From the NCBI RefSeq assembly GCF_042435035.1, contig NZ_JBHMQT010000032.1:124001-188000 (forward strand): DNA of 64,000 nt, read 5' to 3'. This DNA comes from Sphaerimonospora cavernae (GTDB taxonomy: Bacteria; Actinomycetota; Actinomycetes; Streptosporangiales; Streptosporangiaceae). A program made the position numbers and the translations under genes. Positions 29,925 to 38,405 of the stretch are shown piece by piece; the stretch's first letter is position 1; each line of letters opens with the position of its first letter. Under the pieces are notes generated by a model. It was not told where the DNA came from, searched no databases, and was given only the letters and a program-made list of their open reading frames with translations.

Positions 29925-29982
29925 GCGACCGCGTCCGAGTCCTTCCGCGAACGTCAATTGACGATCGCAGAGGATCCGGCTG

Positions 29983-30059
29983 GCGCGATCCCCGCAGATG
30001 CGGGGCCGAAGCGCGCGCTAGGCCAATCGTTGGACCATCCCCGCATGGGCGAGGCCGAT
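29983..30059 (-). CRISPR. Orphan pair of degenerate CRISPR repeats between cas3 and cas8e
   Basis: Two repeat-like elements, 29983-30010 and 30032-30059, flank a 21-base spacer (minus strand AACGATTGGCC and onward). The CGGCC...GCGGGGAT framework of the type I-E repeat is kept, but both copies differ from array 1 and array 2 at several positions. The orientation is the same as array 1. The rest of the 393-base gap 29860-30252 holds the cas3 hairpin and no gene that I can recognise. Confidence 0.65.
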
Positions 30060-30252
30060 AGCCACCCAACTGACACATCGCGCCAGGGAAAGTGAACCAC
30101 CTTCGGTCTGTGAAGCGCACGGGGATGTGGCCCGTAGTCCTGATCCGCTGCGAGCGACGGCCATCGCCCCCTACAATTCCGTGGCAAGGGACAGGTAAAT
30201 GTAGGCCTATCGTATTCATAAGCCTTCCTGACCTGGAAGGGGAGGAAGAACC

Positions 30253-30597
30253 ATGCCCGATGGATGTCGCTCTTCGCGTCTGCCTCAGCGTCGGTACACG
30301 CCGGAACTGAAAGACCACGCCGTCCGGATTGTCCGGGAAGCCATCAAAGAATCTGGAACATCGTACGGAGTGATTACGCAGGTGGCGCGCCAACTCGGCA
30401 TCGGGCCGGAGTCTCTGCGGACCTGGGTCCGGAATGCCGGGATCACTGGTTCCCGACGTCTGGAGGCCGCGAGCACTGATGTGCGCCTCAAAGAACTGGA
30501 GCGCGAGGTACGAGAGCTGCGCAGGGCCAACAAGATCCTCAAGCGAGCCTCCACCTTCTTGGCACGCCAGCTCAGCATTGCAGCCACGCCCTGGTGA
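30253..30597 (+). pseudogene. IS3-family transposase OrfA remnant
   Basis: A 114-aa reading frame after a strong GGGGAGGAAGA ribosome site. It has the OrfA helix-turn-helix (RRYTPELKDHAVRIVREA, then VARQLGIGPESLRTWVRNA) and the leucine-zipper helix (VRLKELEREVRELRRANKILKRAS). No orfB (DDE integrase) coding sequence follows in any frame of the 200 bases before cas8e, and no clear terminal inverted repeats are seen, so the element is a fragment. It sits between cas3 and cas8e. Confidence 0.85.
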
Positions 30598-30797
30598 CAT
30601 CAGCAGAGTCTCCGCATCCAGATCGCCCTCAGCGGCCGCCGCCGTACGGGCTCGCTGGGGTACCCGTGTCTCGCTTGCCGATGGCTCTGGTCACCACCGC
30701 CCGGGCACTGCGCTCGCTTTCGAACGAATCGGCTCCCGACCGCGACTTTTCCGCCAATGCCCGTCCCAAATGACGGAATTCGGACGAGGAAATATCG

Positions 30798-32510
30798 GTG
30801 GGGCAGAAAATGTCGGTGGCCGCCTCTACGCTCACACCAGACTTTGTTGCTCTGGTACGCCACTTCCCCCTAAGGCAGGCCATGGACCAGTTCGACCTCG
30901 TACGTGACGGATGGCTGCCGCTACGGCGGCGGCATGACGATGCTCTGCTTGAGGTGGGGATCGAGAGGGCCCTGACCGAGGCAGACACCTTCACTGAGTT
31001 GGTGGTCGAGCTTGCGACGCAGGTTCCCGCGCTGCTGAGGCAGGTATTGTTGCCAGTCGTCGCCGACGCCGTGGGCCTACCCGCCGATCGTGCGGAGTGG
31101 CGGAAGCGATTTGAGGCTGGAGCGTTCAACGAGACCGAGCGTGACCAGATCCGCCTGTATCTGGCAAACCATCACGGCCGGTTCCAGGCTTTCGGCCAGA
31201 CCCCCTTCGCGCAGGTGGGCCAGTTAGAGGCGGCCAGCGGGGGGACCAAGGGCTCGGGATTGCTGGTGGCGACGGAGTCCACGGGCAACAACGTGCCGCT
31301 GTTCGCGGCGCGGACCGAGGCCGAGCCGCCTGCGTTGACGCCGGCGGAGGCGATGCGGTGGCTGGTGCACGCGCACTGCTGGGACACCGCGGCGATCAAG
31401 ACCGGCGCTAAAGGCGACGCCAAGGTCAAGGCGGGCAAGACGACGGGCAACCCCACGGGGCCGCTGGGCCAGCTCGGCGTTCTCATCCCTACCGGTCACA
31501 CGCTGTACGAGACGTTGTTGCTGAACCTGCCGATCGGGCCGACGTCCGTGCTCGGCACGCCGCACTGGCGGCGTCCCCCGGCGGGCCCAGCATGGGCTGC
31601 TGCCGGTTACCCGGACGGGCTGCTTGATCTGTGGACGTGGCAGTCCCGCCGTATCGGGTTGATTCCCGAGGACACGCCACAGGGTGTGCGGGTCAGGCGC
31701 GTGATCGTCGCGGCAGGGGACCGCATGCGAGAACTTCCGGAGTGGGAACCACACACGGCATGGAAGTACGACAAGCCTGTGGCGAAGACCAAGGCGGCCG
31801 ATCGCAAACCCCGTCGGCACGTCCCCGGCAAGGCGATCTGGCGTGGCCTGGAAGCGCTGTTGGCTGTCCACCGGAGTGACCTGGACAGCGGTTCGGTAGA
31901 GACGAGCAGCCTGCTGAGGCAGGTCGCTGACCTGCGCGCGCTTGGAGCGCTCCAGGAAGACTACCCCTTGCGGGTGGAGGCGTTCGGAATCACCTACGGC
32001 ACTCAGTCGGCCGTCATCGACGACGTCTACCACGATCGGATCCCGTTGCCGGTGGCCGCGCTGGAGCCGGACGCCGAGGTGTATGGGGTGCTGGTGGAGA
32101 TGACCAGCCAGGCAGAGCAGCTTGCGCGGGTGATCAACCACCTGTCGGCGGACCTGCGGCGGGCCGCTGGGCTGGATCCGATCCCGTGGGATAAGGGCCA
32201 GCGCCCCGGGGAGCAGCTTCTCCACCGCCTGGACCCCGTCGTCCGCCGTGTCCTTGACCATGCGGGCGGGCTCAGTGACGAACAACTGGAAGCGGTGCTG
32301 CTGGCCTGGGAACAGGTCGCCTACCGGATCACCCGCGAGGGCGCTGATGCGGTGTTCGCCACGGTGCCGGAGTCCGTATTCGCCCCACGCCACAGCGGCG
32401 ACGAGGAGGCCTCCGTCACCAATCCCGGACTCGGGACCGTGGAATGGCGGCTTCGACGCGACCTTTCGGCCATCTTGCCGCGCGCCGCAGAGCACCGGCG
32501 GGCGGCCTGA
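30798..32510 (+). CDS. cas8e: Cascade large subunit Cas8e (Cse1/CasA)
   Basis: PAM-recognising large subunit of type I-E Cascade, 570 aa from GTG 30798, with GAGGAAA six bases upstream; ATG 30810 is an alternative. Family features include TLRQ-like FPLRQAMDQFDLVRDGWLPL at the N-terminus, NETERDQIRLYLANHHGRFQAFGQTPFAQV, the TGNNVPLF segment, PTGHTLYETLLLNLP and a helical C-terminal bundle. It is first gene of a seven-gene operon ending with cas2. Confidence 0.96.
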   Translation: MGQKMSVAASTLTPDFVALVRHFPLRQAMDQFDLVRDGWLPLRRRHDDALLEVGIERALTEADTFTELVVELATQVPALLRQVLLPVVADAVGLPADRAEWRKRFEAGAFNETERDQIRLYLANHHGRFQAFGQTPFAQVGQLEAASGGTKGSGLLVATESTGNNVPLFAARTEAEPPALTPAEAMRWLVHAHCWDTAAIKTGAKGDAKVKAGKTTGNPTGPLGQLGVLIPTGHTLYETLLLNLPIGPTSVLGTPHWRRPPAGPAWAAAGYPDGLLDLWTWQSRRIGLIPEDTPQGVRVRRVIVAAGDRMRELPEWEPHTAWKYDKPVAKTKAADRKPRRHVPGKAIWRGLEALLAVHRSDLDSGSVETSSLLRQVADLRALGALQEDYPLRVEAFGITYGTQSAVIDDVYHDRIPLPVAALEPDAEVYGVLVEMTSQAEQLARVINHLSADLRRAAGLDPIPWDKGQRPGEQLLHRLDPVVRRVLDHAGGLSDEQLEAVLLAWEQVAYRITREGADAVFATVPESVFAPRHSGDEEASVTNPGLGTVEWRLRRDLSAILPRAAEHRRAA

Positions 32511-32537
32511 CCCGAGTCACCCGACCCGCCTACTTCG

Positions 32538-33152
32538 ATGATGGAGCGTGATATCGCGATGGCAACCCCGTACTGGAATCGTGCGGCATCGGATGGGACC
32601 TGGCTTACCGACACAAGGACCAACCACCCGCTCGGCCCTCCGCCAGGAGAGGACCTGGCAGCGATGCGGGCCGGGCTCGGCCGCAGTTTCGGCGAGGTGC
32701 CGAAGCTGTGGCCGTACTACACGGCCGAGATCGATGATGAGCTCGCCCGGCGCGGCCTGGCGTCCATAGAGCAGAAGGCCGAGCACGCCGCGCTGGCCCT
32801 CTACGGGCTGCACCAGCAGTCCAAGAGCGTCTCGATGCACCGGCCCGGCGTGCGGCTCGGCACGGCCCTGGCGCGGTTGCGCACCAGCGACAAGTTCAGC
32901 CAGAAAGCAGTCGACGACCGGGTAGAGGCGGCGGCCACGACCACCACGGTGGATGGGCTACTGATCCGGCTGCGAGGCCTGGTCGATCTGCTGCGCACAA
33001 TCAACCAGCCTCTCGACTATGACCATCTGATGCGGCTTATTCATCACTGGCACTACGACGACCGTCGTCGTGCCGCCCGCCGCCAGTGGGCCCTGGACTA
33101 CCAGGTCTGGAAGCAGAAGCCGCCGGAGGATGAACCTCCACTCGGGTCCTGA
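32538..33152 (+). CDS. cse2: Cascade small subunit Cse2 (CasB)
   Basis: Small helical subunit present twice in type I-E Cascade. The 204-aa frame contains GEDLAAMRAGLGRSFGEVP, ALALYGLHQQSKSV and LVDLLRTINQPLDYDHLMRLIHHWHYDD, typical of Cse2. ATG 32538 gives the longest form; ATG 32559 with GGAG upstream may be the true start. It lies 27 bases after cas8e. Confidence 0.94.
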   Translation: MMERDIAMATPYWNRAASDGTWLTDTRTNHPLGPPPGEDLAAMRAGLGRSFGEVPKLWPYYTAEIDDELARRGLASIEQKAEHAALALYGLHQQSKSVSMHRPGVRLGTALARLRTSDKFSQKAVDDRVEAAATTTTVDGLLIRLRGLVDLLRTINQPLDYDHLMRLIHHWHYDDRRRAARRQWALDYQVWKQKPPEDEPPLGS

Positions 33153-33190
33153 ACTGCGTCACCCTTTTAACGAGATCACCGGAGATAACG

Positions 33191-34312
33191 ATGACCAAGC
33201 ACCAATACGTCGATTTCCACATCATCCAGACAGTTCCCCCTGCGAATTTGAACCGGGACGATCAGGGCAACCCGAAGGACGCCCGGTTCGGCGGGGCACG
33301 CCGTGCCCGAGTGTCGTCCCAGGCATGGAAGCGCGCCACCCGGCGTGCGTTCGACGACAAGCTGCCCGAGGCCGATCAGAGCACCCGTACCAAGCGCATC
33401 GCCGGGCAACTGGCCGGGCGCATCGGATCACGCATCGGCCTGAATGGCGAGGCGGCGGCGCGGATCGCCGGCGCCTTGCTGGAACCGCTGGGCATCAAGG
33501 CCGGTAAGAAGGCCGGGGACACGGCCTACCTCCTGTTCTTCGGTTACCGGCAGCTGGATGAGATCGTCGATCTGATCGCCGACCAGGCCAAGGATCTGGC
33601 CGAGTTGGACGATGAGAAGCTCAAGGCGGCTACGAAGGACCTGGCCGTCGCCGAACGGCTGAAGACCGGCCACCCGCTCGGGGTGGCGCTGTTCGGCCGG
33701 ATGGTCGCCGACATCCCCTCCCTGAAGGTGGACGCGGCCACCCAGGTCGCCCATGCCATCTCCACCCACGCGGTGGAGATCGAGTCGGACTACTACACCG
33801 CTGTCGATGACGAGAACGAGGCTGATGAGTCCGGCGCCGGGATGATCGGAAACATCGGCTTCAACGCCGCGACGCTCTACCGGTACGCCACCGTCGGCGT
33901 TCACCAACTCGTGGACAACCTCGGCAGTGTGGACTCGGCGATCGAAGCGGTAGGCCGGTTCGCCGAGGCATTCGCGCTGTCGATGCCGACCGGGCACATT
34001 AACTCCTTCGCCCACCGGACCCGGCCCAGCCTGGTCGCGGTCGTGGTCCGCGACGACCAGCCCGTCAACCTCGTGTCGGCTTTCGAACGCCCCATCCGGG
34101 GGACCGAAGGGATCGCTGCTGCCTCAGCCGTACGGCTGGCCGCCGAGTACGCGCGATCCACTCAGCAGTGGGGGGATGAGCCCGTGCACGTCGGGGTCTG
34201 TCACGCGTTCGACAATGACGCCATCGACGGGGCGTTCGGCGACAACCAGACCTTCGTCCAGTTGCTGACCGGCCTGGACGACGCGCTGACCGTCTCGTGG
34301 AAGACGGATTGA
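33191..34312 (+). CDS. cas7e: Cascade backbone Cas7e (Cse4/CasC)
   Basis: Forms the hexameric crRNA-binding backbone of Cascade, 373 aa. It starts MTKHQYVDFHIIQTVPPANLNRDDQG and carries the family segments RRARVSSQAWKRATRRAF, GRMVADIPSLKVDAATQVAHAIS, IGNIGFNAATLYRYATV and GHINSFAHRTRP. Its TGA overlaps the ATG of cas5e (TGATG). Confidence 0.97.
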   Translation: MTKHQYVDFHIIQTVPPANLNRDDQGNPKDARFGGARRARVSSQAWKRATRRAFDDKLPEADQSTRTKRIAGQLAGRIGSRIGLNGEAAARIAGALLEPLGIKAGKKAGDTAYLLFFGYRQLDEIVDLIADQAKDLAELDDEKLKAATKDLAVAERLKTGHPLGVALFGRMVADIPSLKVDAATQVAHAISTHAVEIESDYYTAVDDENEADESGAGMIGNIGFNAATLYRYATVGVHQLVDNLGSVDSAIEAVGRFAEAFALSMPTGHINSFAHRTRPSLVAVVVRDDQPVNLVSAFERPIRGTEGIAAASAVRLAAEYARSTQQWGDEPVHVGVCHAFDNDAIDGAFGDNQTFVQLLTGLDDALTVSWKTD

Positions 34313-35112
34313 TGGCCGGGCCCGACCCTGGCCAGGCCGCCCTGGTGCTGCGACTGGCCGGGCCGCTGCAGTCCTGGGGCGACCAAAGCGAGTTCAACCG
34401 GCGCGACACCCGCCCGCAGCCGACCAAGTCCGGCGTGATCGGACTGCTCGCCGCCGCCGCGGGCCACCCGCGAGAGGAGCCGCTCGGCGATCTGCTCGGG
34501 TTGACCATGGGCGTGCGCGTCGACCAGGAGGGCACCCTGTTGCGGGACTACCACGCCGTCAGCGACTACCAGGGTCGCCCGCTCCCCCAGGCAGGGGTAT
34601 CAGCCAAAGGCGTTCAAAAGCCAACCTCGCCCGCCAAATACACTCACGTCACTCAGCGGTTCTACCTTCAGGACGCGGTGTTCGTCGCTGCCGTAGCAGG
34701 CCCGGCGCCGTTGATGGAGTCCCTGGCCAAGGCCATCACCCACCCCGCCTTCCCCCTGGCGCTGGGCCGGCGTTCCTGCATCCCGTCTCAGCCCATCCTC
34801 CTCGGGATCACGTACGAGTCCATACTTGAGGTGCTGACCACTCAGCCGTGGCAGGCCGGGGACCACGCCCGCGCCGCGTTCGAAAGACGGCACGGACGGC
34901 TGGCCCGCATCGATCGGATGGTGACCGTTGAAGCGGCCGACGGCGATCAGATCCTGCACGACGAACCCGTGTCGTTCGACCCACGTGACCGCCGTTACTC
35001 CACCCGCCGGGTCAAGCATCTGTGGCGGCCAATCCCCACCGGATTCGACAACCCGGTCGCGCCCGCCGACGCCTCCTCAGCGCACGATCCGTTCGCCCTG
35101 TTGGGCTGGTGA
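34312..35112 (+). CDS. cas5e: Cascade subunit Cas5e (CasD)
   Basis: Caps the crRNA 5' handle, 266 aa. It starts at ATG 34312 inside the cas7e stop. RAMP-type features are LVLRLAGPLQSWGDQSEFNRRDTRPQPTKSGVIGLLAAAAG, DYHAVSDYQGR, TQRFYLQDAVFVAAV and LALGRRSCIPSQPI. It is six bases upstream of cas6e. Confidence 0.96.
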   Translation: MAGPDPGQAALVLRLAGPLQSWGDQSEFNRRDTRPQPTKSGVIGLLAAAAGHPREEPLGDLLGLTMGVRVDQEGTLLRDYHAVSDYQGRPLPQAGVSAKGVQKPTSPAKYTHVTQRFYLQDAVFVAAVAGPAPLMESLAKAITHPAFPLALGRRSCIPSQPILLGITYESILEVLTTQPWQAGDHARAAFERRHGRLARIDRMVTVEAADGDQILHDEPVSFDPRDRRYSTRRVKHLWRPIPTGFDNPVAPADASSAHDPFALLGW

Positions 35113-35118
35113 CCTTCG

Positions 35119-35871
35119 ATGACCTACCTGTCTCGCATCAGAATCAACCCGCTGCGCGCTCAGAGCCGGGCCATGCTGGCCAGCCCCAGAGTCATGCACG
35201 CCTACGTCTGTGCCGGAGTTCCCGCGACCCCCGACAGTGAGCGGATCTTGTGGCGGTTGGACGTCGACAACTCCCACCGTCCCCTGCTGTTCGTCCTCAC
35301 CCGGTCCAAACCCGACTGGTCGCACCTCGTCGAGGCGGCCGGCTGGCCCGACGCCGACGGCGAACACTTCGCCATCGGCGACTACACGGCACTGCTCGCC
35401 AAGGTCACCATCGGCCGCGAGTTCGCGTTCCGGCTTACGGCCAGCCCGATCCAGAACACCAACCGCCCCGACAAACCGACTCCCGCCCAGGCCGAGCGGA
35501 TCGCCGCCGGGGACCGCAGATCGTTCCGGCTCGCCCATCGCACCGCGACCGCCCAACTCGGCTGGCTGCTGGACCGCACCGTCCGGCACGGTTTTGAGAT
35601 CCCCCCGGCCCGCACCGATCCCCCGATCACCGACCTCACCGACGACAAGGCCGCACCCGCCCCCGACGTACGGCTCATCGCCCGTAACCGTCAGGCGTTC
35701 ACCAAAGGCGACCGCGGCAAGCAGATCATCCTGCACACCGCGACCTTCGAAGGCCGCCTGCGCGTCACCGACACGGCCCTGCTCGCCAGCGCCCTGCTGG
35801 GCGGTATCGGCCCGTCCAAGGCCTACGGGTGCGGACTGCTCACCCTCGCCCCGCTACCAACCGGCCGGTGA
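35119..35871 (+). CDS. cas6e: crRNA-processing endoribonuclease Cas6e (CasE)
   Basis: Cleaves pre-crRNA at the base of the repeat stem and stays bound to the 3' hairpin. It has 250 aa: N-terminal ferredoxin-like MTYLSRIRINPLRAQSRAMLASPRVMHAYV (His27 is the likely catalytic residue), FRLTASPIQNT, and the C-terminal glycine-rich GGIGPSKAYGCGLLTLAPL. Both arrays keep the short GC stem it would recognise. Confidence 0.96.
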   Translation: MTYLSRIRINPLRAQSRAMLASPRVMHAYVCAGVPATPDSERILWRLDVDNSHRPLLFVLTRSKPDWSHLVEAAGWPDADGEHFAIGDYTALLAKVTIGREFAFRLTASPIQNTNRPDKPTPAQAERIAAGDRRSFRLAHRTATAQLGWLLDRTVRHGFEIPPARTDPPITDLTDDKAAPAPDVRLIARNRQAFTKGDRGKQIILHTATFEGRLRVTDTALLASALLGGIGPSKAYGCGLLTLAPLPTGR

Positions 35872-35877
35872 GGTGAG

Positions 35878-36909
35878 ATGGCTGACATCTGGTGGAAAGC
35901 CCACCCTCACGACCTGCACCGCGTCTCCGACCGCGTCTCCAGCGTCTACGTCGAACGTAGCCACATCGACCGCGACGAGAATGCCGTGGTCATCATCAAC
36001 AAGCGCGAGACCGTCCGCGTCCCCGCCGCGATGGTCGCGGTCATGCTGATGGGACCCGGAACCCGCGTCACTCACGGCGCGATCCGCCTGCTCGCCGATT
36101 CCGGCACCACCGTGTGCTGGGTCGGCGAACAGGGGGTTCGCATGTACGCCGCCGGACTCGGCCCCGCACGCGGCGCCGCACTCCTGCACCGCCAGGCATG
36201 GCTCGTCACCCGCCCCAAGGAACGACTGAACGTCGCCCGCGCCATGTACGGCATGCGCTTCCCCGGCGAGGACGTCTCCACCGCCACCATGCAGCAGCTC
36301 CGCGGACGCGAAGGAGCACGCATCCGCAAGCTCTACCAGGCGCATTCCCAACGCACCGGCGTCGCCTGGAAGCGCCGCGAATACCGTCCCGGCGACGCCC
36401 ACGCCGCCGGTGACGATCTCAACCGCCTCCTGTCGGCCGCCCACGCCGCCCTGTACGGCATCTGCCACGCGGTCATCGTCGGCATCGGAGCCAGCCCTGG
36501 CCTGGGATTCGTTCACACCGGCTCGGCCATCTCCTTCGTCTTGGACATCGCCGACCTCTACAAAGCCGACTACACGATCCCCCTGGCCTTCGACCTCGCT
36601 GCCAAAGGCCTCACCGAAGAACGCGACGCCCGCATCGGCCTGCGCGACCGAATCGCCCAGACCCGGCTCCTCGATCGCATCGTCACCGACATCAAAACCC
36701 TCCTGACCCCCGAAGGATCAGACCTCCCCGACGAGGACCTCAACCGACTCTGGGACGACCAACTCGGCACCGTCGCCGGCGGCACCAACTGGGCGGACGA
36801 ATCCGACATGATCATCAACCTCGGCCTCGACCTCGTCCAACCGACGATGGGCGACGATCACATTGCCGTCATCGGCCCCGAGTTCGACACCCCCGGCTCG
36901 GCCTCATGA
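35878..36909 (+). CDS. cas1e: CRISPR integrase Cas1 (type I-E)
   Basis: Metal-dependent integrase for spacer acquisition, 343 aa. It has the N-terminal beta domain (VSSVYVERSHIDRDENAVVIIN, VPAAMVAVMLMGPGTRVTHGA) and the C-terminal helical domain with LNRLLSAAHAALYGICHAVIVGIGASPGLGFVHTGSAISFVLDIADLYKAD, which carries the conserved Glu/His/Asp metal site. The sequence appears intact. It overlaps cas2 by four bases. Confidence 0.97.
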   Translation: MADIWWKAHPHDLHRVSDRVSSVYVERSHIDRDENAVVIINKRETVRVPAAMVAVMLMGPGTRVTHGAIRLLADSGTTVCWVGEQGVRMYAAGLGPARGAALLHRQAWLVTRPKERLNVARAMYGMRFPGEDVSTATMQQLRGREGARIRKLYQAHSQRTGVAWKRREYRPGDAHAAGDDLNRLLSAAHAALYGICHAVIVGIGASPGLGFVHTGSAISFVLDIADLYKADYTIPLAFDLAAKGLTEERDARIGLRDRIAQTRLLDRIVTDIKTLLTPEGSDLPDEDLNRLWDDQLGTVAGGTNWADESDMIINLGLDLVQPTMGDDHIAVIGPEFDTPGSAS

Positions 36910-37214
36910 CCGTCATCGTCCTGATCGCCGCGCCCGAAGGCCTCCGCGGCCACCTCACCCGCTGGATGGTCGAAGTCAACGCCGGAGTCTTCGTCGGAAA
37001 CCCCAGCCGTCGCATCCGCGACCGTCTATGGGATCTGCTCGCCGTGCGTATCGGAGACGGGCAGGCCATCCTTGTCGAGCCCGCCAGCAACGAACAAGGA
37101 TGGACTGTCCGCACCGCAGGCGAAGACCGCTGGCACCCCACCGACTACGACGGCCTCATCTTGTCGGCCCGTAGCCGAATCCAACTGAATGAAAACCACC
37201 TCCCCGCCCGCTAA
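36906..37214 (+). CDS. cas2e: CRISPR adaptation protein Cas2 (type I-E)
   Basis: Structural partner of Cas1, 102 aa, with the I-E type start MTVIVLIAAPEGLRGHLTRWMVEVNAGVFVGN and VRIGDGQAILVEPASNEQGWTVRTAG. Its last codons overlap the conserved leader box of array 2 (CTGAATGAAAACC at 37185-37197), so coding and leader functions share bases. Confidence 0.96.
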   Translation: MTVIVLIAAPEGLRGHLTRWMVEVNAGVFVGNPSRRIRDRLWDLLAVRIGDGQAILVEPASNEQGWTVRTAGEDRWHPTDYDGLILSARSRIQLNENHLPAR

Positions 37215-37232
37215 ACGCCCAGCTCAGCAAGT
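37185..37232 (+). promoter_or_regulatory. Leader of CRISPR array 2
   Basis: GAATGAAAACC, then 35 bases ending CCAGCTCAGCAAGT immediately before the first repeat. Box and spacing are the same as in the leader of array 1. It begins inside the 3' end of cas2. Confidence 0.8.
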
Positions 37233-38236
37233 GTCGCCCCCGCGCCCGCGGGGATGCTCCGTTCCCACACGCCGTCGTCCAGGCCGGTCAGGGGTCGCCC
37301 CCGCGCCCGCGGGGATGCTCCCGCCCGCCGGGTGATGCGCTCGCATTCCTCCTCGTCGCCCCCGCGCCCGCGGGGATGCTCCCGGGTACGCGCCGGGCGC
37401 GGTCAACCTGAGCGTGTCGCCCCCGCGCCCGCGGGGATGCTCCTCGGAGTCTCACCGTGCCAGAAGATCGACTTGCGTCGCCCCCGCGCCCGCGGGGATG
37501 CTCCCTCCGTCATCTCGTCGATGGCCTTCGTGGCGCGGTCGCCCCCGCGCCCGCGGGGATGCTCCTGGACGCTCAGCGATCCGGTGCTGCTCAGCCGGGT
37601 CGCCCCCGCGCCCGCGGGGATGCTCCGTCCGGCAGCAGACCACCCTCGGGTACACGTTCGTCGCCCCCGCGCCCGCGGGGATGCTCCTGACCGGCTGTGG
37701 CTCGCGACCGGCAACAACATGTCGCCCCCGCGCCCGCGGGGATGCTCCCTGGTTCGTCGAGTCCGTGTTGGTCCGCCACGCGTCGCCCCCGCGCCCGCGG
37801 GGATGCTCCGCCGCCGGTGACGCCCACGCGGCCGGCTTGTTCGTCGCCCCCGCGCCCGCGGGGATGCTCCGCCCGGCGGGAGCAGGCGGTTGAAGAGTTC
37901 GGCGTCGCCCCCGCGCCCGCAGGGATGCTCCTAGCGTTCCACCGGTGTACGTCCATCCAAAGTTGTCGCCCCCGCGCCCGCGGGGATGCTCCACGTCCAT
38001 GCCCGTGCGGAGGATCTGCTCGCCGGTCGCCCCCGCGCCCGCGGGGATGCTCCCGCCTCGTCGACGTCGCCGTTCAGGCTGTCGAAGTCGCCCCCGCGCC
38101 CGCGGGGATGCTCCGCCCTTGTCGGCTTCGACGGCGATCCGCCGCAGGTCGCCCCCGCGCCCGCGGGGATGCTCCCTGCATGCGGAGCCACCACCGCTCC
38201 ACGGCGGCGTCGGCCCCGCGATCGCGGGGATGCTCC
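37233..38236 (+). CRISPR. Type I-E CRISPR array 2, 17 repeats
   Basis: Seventeen 28-bp repeats at a constant 61-base period with sixteen 33-base spacers, transcribed on the plus strand away from cas2. The repeat begins GTCGCCCCCGCGCCC and ends GGGGATGCTCC, differing from array 1 at two positions. The repeat at 37904 has one substitution. The last repeat (38209) has three and carries the array 1 base at position 5, marking the old end. Confidence 0.98.
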
Positions 38237-38405
38237 TATGATCGCCGAGTATGCCCGGCACAACGGGCACCCGATCTGCTGCGCGAACGGATCGATGGGA
38301 CCACCGGGTACTGAGAATGGCACCGCGGAGGCTTGTAGGCAGGATGTCTGGCGGAGAATACGGTGTAATCGAGGCTCCAGACACCAAAAAATCCGGAGGT
38401 CAGCG

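Noticed and set aside
30598..30797. Searched for an orfB transposase fragment after orfA
   Set aside because: No DDE-type sequence in any frame; the gap looks like the cas8e upstream region only.
37829..37861. Array 2 spacer 10 sharing GACGCCCACGC with cas1 near 36393
   Set aside because: Only about 17 similar bases in a GC-rich stretch, no match over the full 33; not a credible self-target.
37254..38387. Open frames on both strands over array 2
   Set aside because: Same artefact: 61-base periodic repeats give open frames in GC-rich sequence.
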